Shown here: piece after piece, positions 33,620 through 45,685 of the stretch
Layout: every line of letters starts with the position of its first letter
How positions within the stretch are numbered: the first letter of the stretch is position 1
NCBI GenBank assembly: GCA_013407085.1
Contig: JACCGJ010004965.1
Location: 26,915-90,914 of the forward strand
Direction of reading: 5' to 3'
DNA length: 64,000 nt
DNA from: Atriophallophorus winterbourni
Taxonomy: Eukaryota > Platyhelminthes > Trematoda > Plagiorchiida > Microphallidae
Notes under the pieces: generated by a model
The model's database searches: none
What the model was told of the DNA's origin: nothing
Seen by the model: the letters and a program-made list of their open reading frames with translations, nothing else
Position numbers and translations under genes: made by a program

Positions 33620-34930
33620 GTACTATATGATGTGTACATTTCATTCAAATCAAACAAACCTATACGCAGACTAAAGGTCGCTACAGTGGGCTTTCTATAT
33701 ACGTGGCGATGTTTTGGAACGAACGACGAAATCCTGCTAGCTGTTTACGATTCTGGAATTCCGTGTAAGACCTCAGGAACATATTTACCGCAAAATGCCT
33801 GTTAATGATGAGCTCTGGTTAGAACAAGGAGGCACATCATTCTCAGTGTAGAGCATAATTGCTCAGAAGCGTCAGACCAACCCGTCAGTGTTCACTCACA
33901 AGGCAGCTATTTGCTGACAAAATGTTCGACCCACTGAGATAAACAGTGAATTGTGTTACTGATTAGACTACCATTGTTCTCTGTGATCTTTTCGCTATTT
34001 CCAGCGGCTTCATAAAGTGTGGACCCAATTCTCTGAAATAGTATTCGAACGATACATGAATAAGTGGCAACTTCCATTTCCTCAACGTCTGATCGGATGC
34101 TAAGTATGAGATTATCTCTGACGCGTCTCTGTTCTACCATACATTGAAAACTATATCGAAACGTCCGTTGTCCAGTAATCGAATGGTAACCAGCCAGATT
34201 CAGTGAGAAATTTTGCTAGATGCTGTACTAACACTTGATATCACCGCAGCACCGTGCATTACAGTAGCAATCGCATTTCACTTCTGTGTGATATAATCTG
34301 ATATCGCAGTGAAAAGATTATTTGGAAGGCCACCGCGATAGGCTGGCTTAATTTAAGATTCTTAAGGCTTCTTGAAGGGTATGTGCTTAGATGAGACTGC
34401 TTCGGACCAGAATTTTATCCATGTATTTGATAAGAAACGACAGTCTTCAACACACCCTCCATAAATTAGCCTAGACGATCCAGTCGTGTCATGTTACACT
34501 AAACCCAATATTGCTGAAACTATTTGACGAATGCAAACAGCGTGATACACTTCCGGGTGTGCAATAGGAAAGCCTATAATCACTGGTATTATTGTTTATA
34601 TTTCTGCTTTATTAGAAAGGACGACCAAGCACTAGTGCAAACCCAGGCAACAAACATGCAACAGTGAAAGGATCCAACTAGTGAATGCTACAATGTAAGC
34701 AAACACTTAATTAAGAAAGTTGATATTAGTTTTTCAAAACCATCTACTTAACCATCGCAGATGAAAAACGAACCGCTTTCAGGTGATAGACGTAGACACA
34801 AATGGGATATAAATGTTTTTATGTCCATGGCGGTGCCAAAAGCTGCAATTCGAATTAACCCTTTAGCATCACACGGTATTTTCGTCGCGCCGTCCAGTGT
34901 GCGTCAAGATTACAAGTAATTTCAGTTTCA
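33620..34930. other. Intergenic; nothing recognised
   Basis: Short chance frames only. Confidence 0.3.
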
Positions 34931-34959
34931 TGCTTGCGGTGGAATCTGAATATAGATAA

Positions 34960-35560
34960 CTATGTTACTTTTGTGAAACGTAATGCCTGGAGGTCAATTT
35001 TCGGCTCGAACAATCAAATGACGATTTTTTCCCACTATGTATTCGATTGGTTTACGAGAAACAACCTTAGAAGTGGCGGATCATCTCGCACAGCTACTGT
35101 CCGCTTACATCCGCTCCTCACTCGAATATGCAGTCAGCGCGTGGCATCCGTGGCTCCAAAAGACATGAACGCCCTCAAACAGCCACAACGGCGAGCAACA
35201 AAGCTTATGAACGGCTTTCAAAACATGTCCTACGAAGAACGGCTGTACTACAGCGGCCTCTTCACAATTCGCTACCGACTCCTCCGCGGAGATTTGCTTT
35301 TGACCTTTCGTGTTCTCACAGAGAATCAGCACCCTTACAAGTCCCCGATGTTTCTATCTAATCGACACAATCATCGTGGGCATAATCTCAGGATTGCTCA
35401 TCAGAACAGCCGATTGAACAGTCCAAGATATTTCCTACCCCATCGCATATGTCTGGAACGCTCTCCCACCGGAGGTGGTAGGTGCAGAGTCACTGTCCTC
35501 GTTTAGGCGACGCCTAGACAAACACATATGGCAATCGAATTTCGCGTGACTTTCGTTTAT
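34960..35560 (+). mobile_element. CR1-like LINE, C-terminal RT region, frameshifted
   Basis: Across frames it gives ALKQPQRRATKLMNGFQNMS, YEERLYYSGLFTIRYRLLRG, DLLLTF and RGHNLRIAHQNSRLN. It then reads VWNALPPEVV-like codons around 35450-35480 (TGG intact) and SLSSFRRRLDKHIW. It is 5'-truncated. Confidence 0.75.
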
Positions 35561-35595
35561 CTTTCGCCATTCCAATCTACCTCACTATACTTACA

Positions 35596-35822
35596 TGGTG
35601 CACTGATGTGCAATCATGCAGTACTTCGTGCTATGCATTAACACCGTGCTAAATTGATTGACGAGAGGTAGTGAGCTGCATGCTGAAACAGGCTGGAGTC
35701 TCACTACCATTTACTGTTCTTTTTTCTTCCTCATACCTGTTTAGGCCTAGGCAACCTGACAGTATCTTAGCCCACGTGCGGCACTCTGCCTGGATCAGGC
35801 TTGTGCGTGCATGCCATACCAT
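35596..35822 (+). repeat. R1 repeat, rightmost copy in the window
   Basis: Full length apart from a small deletion before GTGCGGCACT. The flanks CTATACTTACAT and CTATACTAACAT suggest a target-site duplication with one mismatch. Confidence 0.85.
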
Positions 35823-35954
35823 ACTATACTAACATACCACTCATATAGCCATAACCGACTAACAAAGTTTCCAGTCTTTTCTCCTCAGCTTACAAGGATC
35901 AACGATGATCACGCCACAACAACCGTCCGCAAGTCCGTCATGCACTGGAGAACG

Positions 35955-36060
35955 TGGTGAGAATGTCTTAGGCTGACATTTCTCCCAATAAAAGCCACAA
36001 ATATCCAATCAAGGTGTATGCAATACGCGAACGTGGCCCGCTATAACTCCTATTTGCCCC
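35955..36060 (+). repeat. Repeat family D core, diverged
   Basis: CTCCCAATAAAAGCCACAAA and TATCCAATCA.GGTG match the D copies at 50.93 and 61.89 kb. Confidence 0.5.
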
Positions 36061-36490
36061 CTTTTTATCTCATCATATATGATTTTTAGCATGCTTTGTG
36101 CGACCCGCTGTACACACGACCCAGTGGTTTGTTACAAGCTATCAGCTTTTATTACCACAATTAAACTATTGACTATTAACTACATTGGTAATTTTTAGGA
36201 TTTGCTCATTTAGCATCCTAGGCTGTAGGCAAAGAAACACAAAATGAATGTGCTATTCGAACTTTTTTAAATGCAATTATTTTTACATCTTAAGTGTGTC
36301 CAATATACAATAAAATGGGTACATAAAACGACAAAATGTAATATCAAATTTTTTATGATTTCACGGTTTTTATTAGACACAATGGGCGCATATTTCGAGA
36401 CAAACAAAAGATAAGAATAACCCTAGCTAACAAACGGTTAGGCATCATTTTTCGTTGACCCATATATTTGCGGCTTTAGAAATGATCATT
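36060..36490. other. AT-rich; nothing recognised
   Basis: No supported feature. Confidence 0.3.
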
Positions 36491-36499
36491 TCGAAAGAA

Positions 36500-37765
36500 T
36501 TGTAGCGATCGAGATGAAAGCTTCGCTTCCCGACAAGCACATGGCTGGCACATACAGACAATGAGAACTCAGGAAGTCGGAACACAAAGTGGTTTGGAAC
36601 GGTTTATGGTAAAATGTATATGGAAATAGTGAGTTGCACAGCCGGTTAGCTGGATTGTCTTTGACAAATCCTGTGGTTGATGCGCAGCTAGGTCGCTGGA
36701 TAATTGCACACACATCTTTGTGTAGTTACGCCCTAGCGGCGTAGAGTTCGAGAAAACAAAAGGATTAACAATAAATATAATATAAAAATAGAATAACCAA
36801 CATTACCATTTTCATTCGCAATAGGAACGAAGAAAGGCTTTGACATCCTTTTCTACGTGTTGTGCGATATGAAAGCAAACGATAATATTGGCGCAAAATA
36901 CAAAAGGTGCAGAAGAAATGACGATTCGTTATAACGCATCATTCAGTTTTTGCACTGTCCTCAGTGCAAGAGATGTGGGGAATTGGAATATGTGCAGGAA
37001 ACATTGGTGAGAAAAACAAAGTTAAAGTCGTCAGAAATCGAGAGGTGGGAATGTTGAATCCAGCTCGATATCTTGATAAAGAAAACTCTTCGCTACATCT
37101 GGTGACGAGGATGATCGTTCCTCTACGTGCCGCCCGAAGAGTTTTATTTATCAAGATATCGCGCTGGATAAAACACACCCATCTCTCGATTTTTTGACGA
37201 CTTTTATTTTTTAGTTTTTCTCACCGATGTTTTCTGCACATTTTCCAATTTCCGACTCCTCTTGTATGAGGAACAGTGCAAAACCTGGAATGGGGCGGTA
37301 GAACGAACCGTCCATTTCGCTTGCATCTTTTGTATTTTGCATCAATATTATCGTTTGCTTTCATATCGCACAACATGTAGAAAAAATGTCAAAGTCTTTC
37401 TTCGTTCCTATTGTGAATGAAAATGGTAATGTTGGTTATTCTATTTTTATATTATATTCAGTGTCAATCCTTTGGTTTTGTCGAACTCTACACCGCGCTC
37501 GTGGGAGTTCGTTCTCCCTTTTGCCATCGCTAGGGCGGCCATCATCTTCCAGGTAACCAGCTGCGCAACTACAAAAGGAACTGTGTGCAATCATCCAGCG
37601 ATCCAGCGGCGCATCAACAACAAACCAGCCAACCGGCTGTGCAACTCACTATTTCCATACACTATTCCATACAACTTTGTGTTCCGACTTCCGGAGTTCT
37701 CATTGTTGTGTGCGCTAACGTTGTGCTTGTCGGGAAGTAAAGCTTTGCCTACACCGCTACAGAAA
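36500..37765. repeat. Large inverted repeat (foldback), arms about 0.6 kb, 42-nt loop
   Basis: 36500-37092 is the imperfect reverse complement of 37135-37765. Matching landmarks are TTGTCGGGAAG, AACCGGCTGTGCAACTC, GAATAACCAACATTACCATT, GAAAGCAAACGATAATAT and ATATCTTGATAAA. The arms differ by many substitutions and small indels. Both arms share a short frame, KPANRLCNSLFPYT or similar, of unknown meaning. It could be two inverted LTRs or a Foldback-type element. Confidence 0.8.
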
Positions 37766-37769
37766 ACTG

Positions 37770-38620
37770 ATTCAAACCAGGCGCCAAAATGTTGATTACA
37801 CAGTAACATCGCAGTAATCAAATCAATAATTTCAGCATGAAAACAAATACGTATTTACGTACGTAAGAGTAGGTATCAGAATGTTTCGATGTTATTGCAA
37901 TACCGTACTGTAAAAATTGTTTTCCTTTATTCCATATTAATTCTGAATTGAAGATTTTAGTCTTAAGCGTTTCCATCAAGATGCCGTGTGGCGTTTTGTT
38001 TGAAAAACATAAGGCATAATCGGGTAATATTTGCGTGAACGTCTGACAATCATCCATGATGACTAATCACAAAATACAAGACATCGGATTGCAGTTATCG
38101 ATTCTTTCCTCAATTTCACAAAATACATGAATATCGATCCAGGATAATGAGAAATAAATTTATTCGACAGCAAAAATAATTTTCATTAGTAACGCAACAC
38201 GAAGATCTTGATAAAATAGGTTAGTGTGCATTTACGTGCCGATTTGATACATACATATTTCCTTTTTTAATTACAATATTATATCCAGTTCAGTTCAGTT
38301 TGCGCAGGACAGTATGTGGCTAATGAGCCAATCGAGCGTCCAGATTTTCTTTCGGTGGAAAGCTGCAGAGAAGCACCCACCACTGCCAAAAAGTTTATTT
38401 TTTGTCTTTTTGTAATCATCGCCGATCGCGACGCTAAGAGATTATCCGTGTTGAATTTAGGAAGCACCGCGTTATAGCCGATGCTCGAAAAAGATAAAGC
38501 AGTTTCTCTTCACCAGCACGGTGAGAGGTCAGCTGAAGTATTATCGTGTATAATAAATACAAAACACAGAGAACTCTAGCCCTCACTTTATTTACGGGAT
38601 AACGCTAAAAGATGGAATAC
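37770..38620. other. Intergenic, AT-rich; nothing recognised
   Basis: No supported feature. Confidence 0.3.
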
Positions 38621-38629
38621 CTATGCTTG

Positions 38630-39110
38630 TATAGCAATTAAGGAGAGTATTCAGGAAAAAACTGACCGAAGTTGCGGTCCAAACCCTGCTTAAAGCTAGA
38701 GACCGTACTGTAGGATATAAGTTCTTCTGGGAAAATTTTCAAGAAGTTTACAACCCTAAGGCTGAAAAAGTGTTTTCTGGAGTCTAGCCGACATCGTTTC
38801 TAAGCAATTTTAAGTGAATGACCCCGGGTGCCCATCTCCGGTCTTAAGGTAAAGAAGTCGTTCATTGGCACGCCACTCAAACCCTTCAAGATCTTAAAGA
38901 TTTCTATTAAGTCACCACTTAAAAGGCGGCGCCTAATGAAGAAAAGATCGAGCGACATCAGGCGCACAGCGTACGGTTTCCCTCGCTGAACCTCAATCAT
39001 GCGAGTTGCGAGGCGTTGTACGCTTTCAAGTCAAAGGATATCCTTTTTAGGGAGGACACCACACCTGAACGCAGTATTCGAGATGCGGCCTTGTACAGTG
39101 GCAGGAATAC
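38630..39110 (-). mobile_element. CR1-like LINE, C-terminal fragment
   Basis: Minus frames give MIEVQRGKPYAVRLMSLDLF, RRRLLSGDLIEIFKILKGLS and DFFTLRPEMGTRGHSLKIA, a typical CR1 C-terminal block. Then NFLKIFPEELISYSTV-like codons follow. It is 5'-truncated. Confidence 0.8.
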
Positions 39111-39467
39111 ATAGGGTCTTCTTCTCGATAGCACTGATTTCAGCCAATTCATACAATTATCACAACATGTTAGCAATACAATCCCCTATTTTCATGATCC
39201 TTCATCTAATAACACGATATCTTAGTGTGTAACTGCAAGTGTGAAGGACCATTATGTTTGCAGACAAAGATAATAGCCCCAAACGCATACACACTACGAC
39301 ATGTTGCGAACTAGTTGGATATCATTAGGTGTCTTTGGTGATGAGCCTCAATAATTTCTTCTATCAAGATAATCTTAAGAAACTAGACCGGTTGATCTTC
39401 CAGAGGTATAATCGAAAACAAAGTAAAACTTGAAATGATTGTTTTTAATAAGTCGAACCAAACTTCC

Positions 39468-39887
39468 CTAACTTAGCACGACATACAAATCAAGATCTGT
39501 CACACAATATATTTTTCCGGAGCGAAACATGTTAAAGGCCACATATGCTCCATGGTTATCGTCCACGCTTGACGGTCTGCCCAATGGTCGACTTCCTATT
39601 TGCAACTCACCATAGGGTAGATCTTTCGGAATACGACCATTTTCCATTCTGTATACATGACCAAGCCAGCGCAGGCTGCGCTGTCGCAATAGAGTGAACA
39701 TTCTCTGTAGACCAGCTTTTGAAAGCACTTCAGCATTAGTCACTCTGTCCACCCACGATATGTTCAAGATACGACGGATGCTTCGTAGATAGAAAGCATT
39801 CAGCTTCCGTTCGTGTCTTGCGTGGGTGGTCCAGGTTTTACTGCCGTACAGTAGAGCATTTAGTACGCACGCGCTGTATAGCATCAT
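39468..39887 (-). mobile_element. Non-LTR retrotransposon, C-terminal WLGH domain fragment
   Basis: Encodes LLYGSKTWTTHARHERKLNA, FYLRSIRRILNISW, NAEVLSKAGL, LLRQRSLRWLGHVYRMENGR and GRPSSVDD. This block is shared by many animal LINE-type RTs (LYGSE.W...., LRWLGHV.RM). The RT proper is missing. It belongs to a different lineage from the CR1 fragments. Confidence 0.8.
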
Positions 39888-39899
39888 ATTTGTCTTATG

Positions 39900-40864
39900 G
39901 TAGGCTTATGATAAAATCTATGTTGTTGTTCAATTTTGTTTTAAAACCATGTTGATCAATCTTGAAATTTATAATAGTCAAATGAATGCCTATATGCATT
40001 TAGTTCTCTTGTTAATAAGTGGAGCATACATAGGCGGAAAATATTTTGACTGAAAAAGCCACGTATGCTGCCTCAATTAAATAAACGGCTCGAATTCCAG
40101 AATAAAATTCCAGATTCCACACTGATACAAAGTTCTTTTCTGATGAATTACGCTCATTGTTTTTTGTGCCGCGTGTGTATATAAACGGGAAGGGCTTCTT
40201 CAACATATAAAATGTGAAACTGCGAAAAAGAAAGGTAGGTTTTACATAGTGGAACAGTGAAGATTTGTTAGTGGAATCGATAGCTCATAAATTTTTATTA
40301 ACATATTTGTGAGCATATGTTGTTCACCAATCGGTGCTTCTTTCATCATCAAAAAGAAATTTAAAGGTACCACACAAAATCCTGAATGCCGAAGTAAATG
40401 TATAACTAGGTATATTTGCTGTCCATTATTGTAGAAAATTCACAGAAAATTTTCAGGCAAACGAAATAAATATTTTACAGTATTCATGCCAGAAAATGTA
40501 TAGACACGTGGTGAGCGACTGGGCAACAGAAAAGTCGGAACACTGTAAAATATTGATAGTACCAGATATCGTCACACAAAAATAGGTAAATACAAATAAA
40601 ATGAAATAGCACTGCTCGGATCACATCATAGCGGTTGATTAGGGTTCTGTCATTGTAAGCTCAGTAAATCATTACCCAACATATCTACGTATAAGTTGCT
40701 TAAAATTGTGGTACGTCCAGTTTGGATAACAGACGTGATAATATCGATAATGGGAAAATGATTTCGATCTTACGCTTGAAATAGTCGTCCGTTACTAACA
40801 ACCTGTTTTTGAGATGGTCATGTTTCTTATAATCATAGAAAGATTTGTATCAGACGTTATAATA
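39900..40864. other. Intergenic, AT-rich; nothing recognised
   Basis: No supported feature. Confidence 0.3.
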
Positions 40865-40866
40865 TA

Positions 40867-42535
40867 CAATGGAACCCGAGTACAACGAATCTCTGGGAGG
40901 AGAATAAAATGTTCATTTGAAGCGAAAATCGTTGAAAGTTAAACGCATTTTCAGACATTCAATTTTGCCGCCGTTTTTCTGTACACGTGTAAACAATAAA
41001 GAAGTGAAGAATGTCTTACCTTTGTGTGTTCCCGCATGCGTGTAATCTGATCGATGAATAGATGATGCCACAGCACACAGATCACAGCATAAAATCTAAG
41101 TTCATGTTATTAATAGTAAATTTATTCTAAAACGAAGTAGTGAAAAATATTGCACACACACTGTTTGTCCTATCTCACGCTTTCATCAATTAGCTGGTGA
41201 TGCTCTTTTGTTTAAAATTCGAATTTGCCAACGCCTAGATCTCTCTCTCCACAAATTCAAGTTCTCTTTCGACGTCTCTTCCTTTTATCCTAAAAATCTC
41301 CTGCAGAGATCAAAAGCTATCCTGGCATCTTTCATAGACGGAGCTACGACTTCTGTGTCAATGTATTCGCCCGAAAATGTCAGTGCGGCTGTTCCATCAG
41401 TTGCATCAGACTGAGACCGCATCAAATATCGGAAAATTTCTGACACAGTCTGATCACCAGAGGTTTGAAGGTCATAGTCAAAATTCACGCACTCCTCGTA
41501 ATGAACAACAGAGAGCCATCCTTCTGAATTTTTGAGCACTGGCGTGGAAGTATCTAAGACCGATGTGGAAGAGTGTCGGAAACAATTCGCTATTGTGTCC
41601 TCCGACACGTTCCTCCAGGCGTTTCTGACGATGAACATGGCATCTAGCACGTTCAGTTTGAATTCGTTGCTTTTTTCTTGGGCAAGGTGGAGTACGTATC
41701 GGTGAGTCACAGCCTTTCGGTAGTTTACCTTGAAGTTCTGAATGATCCCTTAATCACATGGCTGGAGAACTCAAGTAATGTTGGGAGGAAGACAACAAAT
41801 CTTCACCAATTTAAGTCCTGTGATCTTCCCATGTGCAGGGGCATTGTCGATCAGGAGGACAACCTTTCTTTTTTCCATTGTGATGCGATGATCAAACTTT
41901 CGAACATACTCCACGAAAACCTGCGATGTCATCCACGCTTCTTTGTTAGCTTTGTAGGGGCACAGCAGAGTTTGAATACAACTGAAACACCGTGGTCGCT
42001 CAAACTTCCCAATCACGAGTAGCAGCACTTTGTCAGTGTCCGTCAGCTAAAATTCCCTTTTTTTCTCTGTGCTAAACTGCTCTCATTTTCGTTTCCTGTC
42101 AGCCATCGTGTAACTGTAAGAAGGGAATGAAGTGTCTGCTAGAGTGATTGCAATTTGTCATACGTCTGTGATTACCAGTCACAAAGAATTCACGTTATTT
42201 TCTTGTGCGTGCGTCCGAGTCAGTTAGTACACTGTATGCTAGGCTGCCTGTGCCTCGCCAAGCTGTGTGTCAGTTCTATTCTTAGCGCACTGCATGCCAC
42301 TCTAAACGGAGCGGCAAGACAAAGCGAGTTCGTTGTTTGTATTTACTTTATTGAACAAACGTAGCAGTCGGGAATGTGTACAGTGTTCATAAAAAACGAG
42401 ATTCGTAACGAACAGTTTCGTTGTACGAATGTTTCAAATAGTCTTACAAAGAAGTAATATATTTGGGAAATCATGGTGTTTTCGTTCAACCCAAAAATTC
42501 GTTGAAAACGAGTTCGTAGTAGTTGGATTCCACTG
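40867..42535 (-). mobile_element. Tigger/pogo-type DNA transposon with both termini, TA duplication
   Basis: The left end begins CAATGGAACCC and the right end, reversed, CAGTGGAATCC, each flanked by TA (40865-40866, 42536-42537). Inverted similarity continues inward through an ACGAAT block. Total 1669 bp, short for a Tigger, so it is internally deleted. Confidence 0.85.
41285..42028 (-). pseudogene. Tigger-like transposase, DDE region, broken
   Basis: 42028-41771 gives LLVIGKFERPRCF, YKANKEAWMTSQVFVEYVRK, then KRKVVLLIDNAPAH (DDE-type D.APAH) and CLPPNIT. A stop follows, and 41710-41285 resumes with HRYVLHLAQEK, FKLNVLDAMF and AWRNVSEDTIANCFRHS. This is the order of Tigger/Jerky transposases. 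The N-terminal DNA-binding part is largely missing. Confidence 0.85.
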
Positions 42536-42539
42536 TATA

Positions 42540-43095
42540 TTTTGCCGATTGCATTATAAATTCCGATCATATCGCTCTCGTCTCAAGGAACCTGTCACAG
42601 TCCGACAAATAGAATATTGTTTGTTAGTGCTTACGTCAGCAAATTATAAATATCCGAACATTTTGATTGAGTCAATAAAATTTGGCTCAACGTAAATTAA
42701 TGCCTTAAGAATATATCTGATCTCATTATTTGAGAATTTCTCATATGATTCGCTGTTAACGATGCGGAATCCAAGTACCATTTACCGATTCGCACAGCAA
42801 TCTCTAGTAACCCCGTTTCATTTTTCCAGTACATGAGCAAGTTGGTACTGTTCATAGCATCCAGAATCTATTCGTTCACGGATAATATGATCATTTTGAC
42901 GTAAATAGATTTTGCTGCAGAATGTGGGATTTTGAAAAGAAATTTAGATAATGATTTGGGAGGCTGAAGTTTATGTCATTTGCAATGAAAGTAGTAACGA
43001 TGCTCCGATTTATAAATTGTGAGCTGAATATCTGCCAAGAACTATCGCATTGAAAACATATCAGATTATGTACTAATGGTATGTAATAAGCATCA
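42540..43095. other. Intergenic; nothing recognised
   Basis: No supported feature. Confidence 0.3.
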
Positions 43096-43551
43096 TAAGA
43101 GTCATGTTGCTTTGAAATTCTTCTTTTTCTTTCTACATTCGACTTGTATACGAAACTGATTTTTGGATACTAGATTTGGGTTTTGTTGATTGTTACAAAA
43201 GAATTTTAATGTTAAACCTTATTTTTAATCTGTCGGTCATTGTTGAAATTGTTTGTCATTTTGGGCACTTGTAATTTGCTTGGATTTCGTCACCAATTTG
43301 AGGCGGCAATTTCGGTGTATCGATTGTTTATATTTTTAAATCTCATGTCGACTTTGGTTTTGAATTGAATTGTTTCTGGAGTATTTTGAATTTGTCGAGC
43401 TAAGAAACGGGTGGTCTACGCACTTACCAACGTCGTTAGTAAATGCAATACCCAACGTGTACGTTTTCTTCTTACGATATTTTGATATTGTTGTGGATAT
43501 CCGAACCATTTAAAGATTATCAAAAGAACTTTTATTATATTTTCAACGGAT

Positions 43552-43914
43552 TTGAACACGATTTCGACTCGTCAATCTGGAAAAGAAGATCATACAGCAT
43601 CGACTTCTAGGAAGCCTCAAGAGAATGGGGACTCCGCTGCTCACTATGTGGATTGTTGTATTGTTTTTTCGAACCAGGTAGCCAATAACGCTATTGGGGT
43701 TAAATGTGAAATATGTTTAATGTGGATACATATTCGATGTGTTGGAATGAAGCCGGAGATGATTCGTTGGCTTCAGAAAAATTCAGTCAATATCATTTGC
43801 ACGATATGTAAGATATGCCCTTCACTGACTGGTTTTAGGCCTGCTGGTACTCAGCTTCAAGTTGACACGGCTTCTTCTAAGGACTGTCTGAAGGTCTTGA
43901 TGTGGGAATCGTAG
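43552..43914 (+). pseudogene. CR1-like ORF1 with PHD-type zinc finger
   Basis: VDCCIVFSNQVANNAIGVKC, EICLMWIHIRCVGM and IICTICK give the C..C...C..C..W.H..C.....C..C spacing of a PHD finger. PHD fingers are known in CR1/L2-group ORF1 proteins, and an endonuclease of that group follows. The frame stops after 120 residues. Confidence 0.65.
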
Positions 43915-44253
43915 ATAATGACTTGCCCTCGAAAGTGGGTACCTACCACATATCACGTGTAGAGCAAGTTTGCGTGCAATCCGAATATGTATGCACTTTT
44001 GCGGAAATTGCTTCCTCGTCTGTACTCGGTACAAATAATGGACTTAGTTTTGAATGTGCAACAAACGTTCATAAACCCATAGAGGTTTAAGTACTACCGC
44101 AATCGGTTAAAGCAATCGCGAACAAAGACCAGATTTTTTCCACTGATGAGAAAAAAAATCGTGCAACATTCTTTAAAATGTACCGAAGCAAACAGCATAT
44201 TTGGATATAAACATGATTAATCTGAGACGTGATTTACTAAACTCTGCTCTTTC

Positions 44254-44274
44254 TTCCCTTTAGACTAAAGGGAA
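44254..44274. repeat. Perfect 21-nt palindrome at an inversion breakpoint
   Basis: TTCCCTTTAG, a single A, then its exact complement. It lies at the left edge of the inverted endonuclease segment. Confidence 0.85.
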
Positions 44275-44543
44275 AAGGGTGTACTAGTACGCACAGCGTT
44301 TTGTTCATGTCGCAGGCCATCGCTAGGTGATATATCTATACATCCATGTAGGGCCAGCTCGAAATGATTCTGCTCATGTGAGATCCAGGTTTCGGTCACT
44401 GCAATGATCGCTGCAGAGTCTTGCCTAATCCTCTCAAGGAGTTCATAAAGTTTGTTTGCAAAGCTCATTAAAAAGCCTATTCGCAAAACCGGTATGGGTG
44501 AGAGCTTTTGGATCCGTATAAGGACTGCAGCTTTATTTGCCAC
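44265..44543 (-). pseudogene. CR1-like endonuclease N-terminal segment, inverted in place
   Basis: The minus frame reads FLMSFANKLYELLERIRQDS, AAIIAVTETWISHEQN and FELALHGC, the start of the AP-endonuclease domain (N..S...K, TETW). The plus strand resumes with CVVYRS and IIGDFNGPS, the next endonuclease blocks. Confidence 0.75.
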
Positions 44544-45685
44544 AACATGTGTCGTTTATCGTTCCCATGATACTCAGTAAAACACACTGATATTACAGAT
44601 CTATCATTATGGTAGATCTACAAACTGCTTGATTATTGGCGATTTCAATGGTCCCAGCATTGTTTGGACTCCGCTAGAGGAAGGATCTGGCTCGTTCGAG
44701 CAAGATCTATTGGACTCTGTAGTTGATGTGGGCTTCGTGCAGCATGTTTTCCATCCGACCAGTGTAGACCCTACTTGGTGCGTGTCATTTTTTTGACTTG
44801 GTATTCACTCCAACGTAGTCAGATATTACTTAGCTTAGGACTGAAGCTCCATCAGGTCGCATTAATCATGCCACTTTAAGTTTTATCTGTGAACCTGACA
44901 CTGGCTTGGCATTAGATCCCATTTCCAGAATCAATTTTCGGAATGCAGTCGCCTATAGGTTATGTGATGTCGCATCATCTATCGACTGGTCATTCGATCA
45001 ATCAGCTGATGTTGAAGATTATTGGCTGGTGATCCGGAATAATATCTGGACACTTTTTGAGGTGGCTGTTCCGTTGTTCCCACGTCGTCGTAAGGCGAAA
45101 GGCTTCCTTAGATTAACAAGGAGCTTTGAAAACGTTTGCGGCAACGTCAAAAACTCTGGTCGATATTCGTTAGCTGATAAAACGCCTCTGACTATGACAA
45201 TTATCGGCAATCTAGAAACCCCTGCACGGCATTGAAACGCAGAAAACGTATGCTGTACGAGCAGCGATTAGTTGACGAGTCTAATTGTGCACCAAAACGC
45301 TTATTCGCATGCATTTGTCGCCGCACAAAGTCATTGCCATTTATCCCTAATTTGACGGATAATAATGGGGTAGACATTACTGAGAATGGTTTGAAAGCTG
45401 AAGCCATGGTTAAGCAATATGCCTCCGTGTTTTGTTTCGAAGACAGTGATCCCACTTCTGCCTCTCAGAACAGTGAGCTATTCATTGATTTCGATGTAGA
45501 TGTAGAGACAGTTAGACTCTTTTTGGAACACTATCTGCGCTATGACCAGACGGTAATCATCCGTTGGTTCTACGAGCACCATCAGACGTGTTGTGCAATC
45601 CGCTGGTCAGGTTGTTTAAATAATTTGTAACATAATTAGTCTTGCAACAAGAATGGAAACGTGGTAATAATAATCCTATGTTTAA
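44540..45685 (+). pseudogene. CR1-like endonuclease C-terminal half, linker and start of RT, decayed
   Basis: IIGDFNGPSIVW, GSFEQDLLDSVVDVGFVQH and VFHPTSVDPT are endonuclease blocks. Then come ALDPISRINFRNAV, SFDQSADVEDYWLVI and VKQYASVFCFEDSDP of the linker. QEWKRGNNNPMF is the start of the RT at the piggyBac insertion site. Confidence 0.75.

Noticed and set aside
4698..35822. R1 as a tRNA-derived SINE.
   Set aside because: TGGGCTAAGAT and GGTTGCCCAGG are only weakly like A and B boxes; no tRNA fold could be drawn.
36500..37765. Calling the large palindrome a pair of LTRs.
   Set aside because: No convincing TG...CA ends, primer-binding site or internal coding region between the arms.
43552..43914. 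PHD-finger protein as a host chromatin gene.
   Set aside because: It is directly upstream of a CR1-like endonuclease, and PHD fingers occur in ORF1 of such elements.
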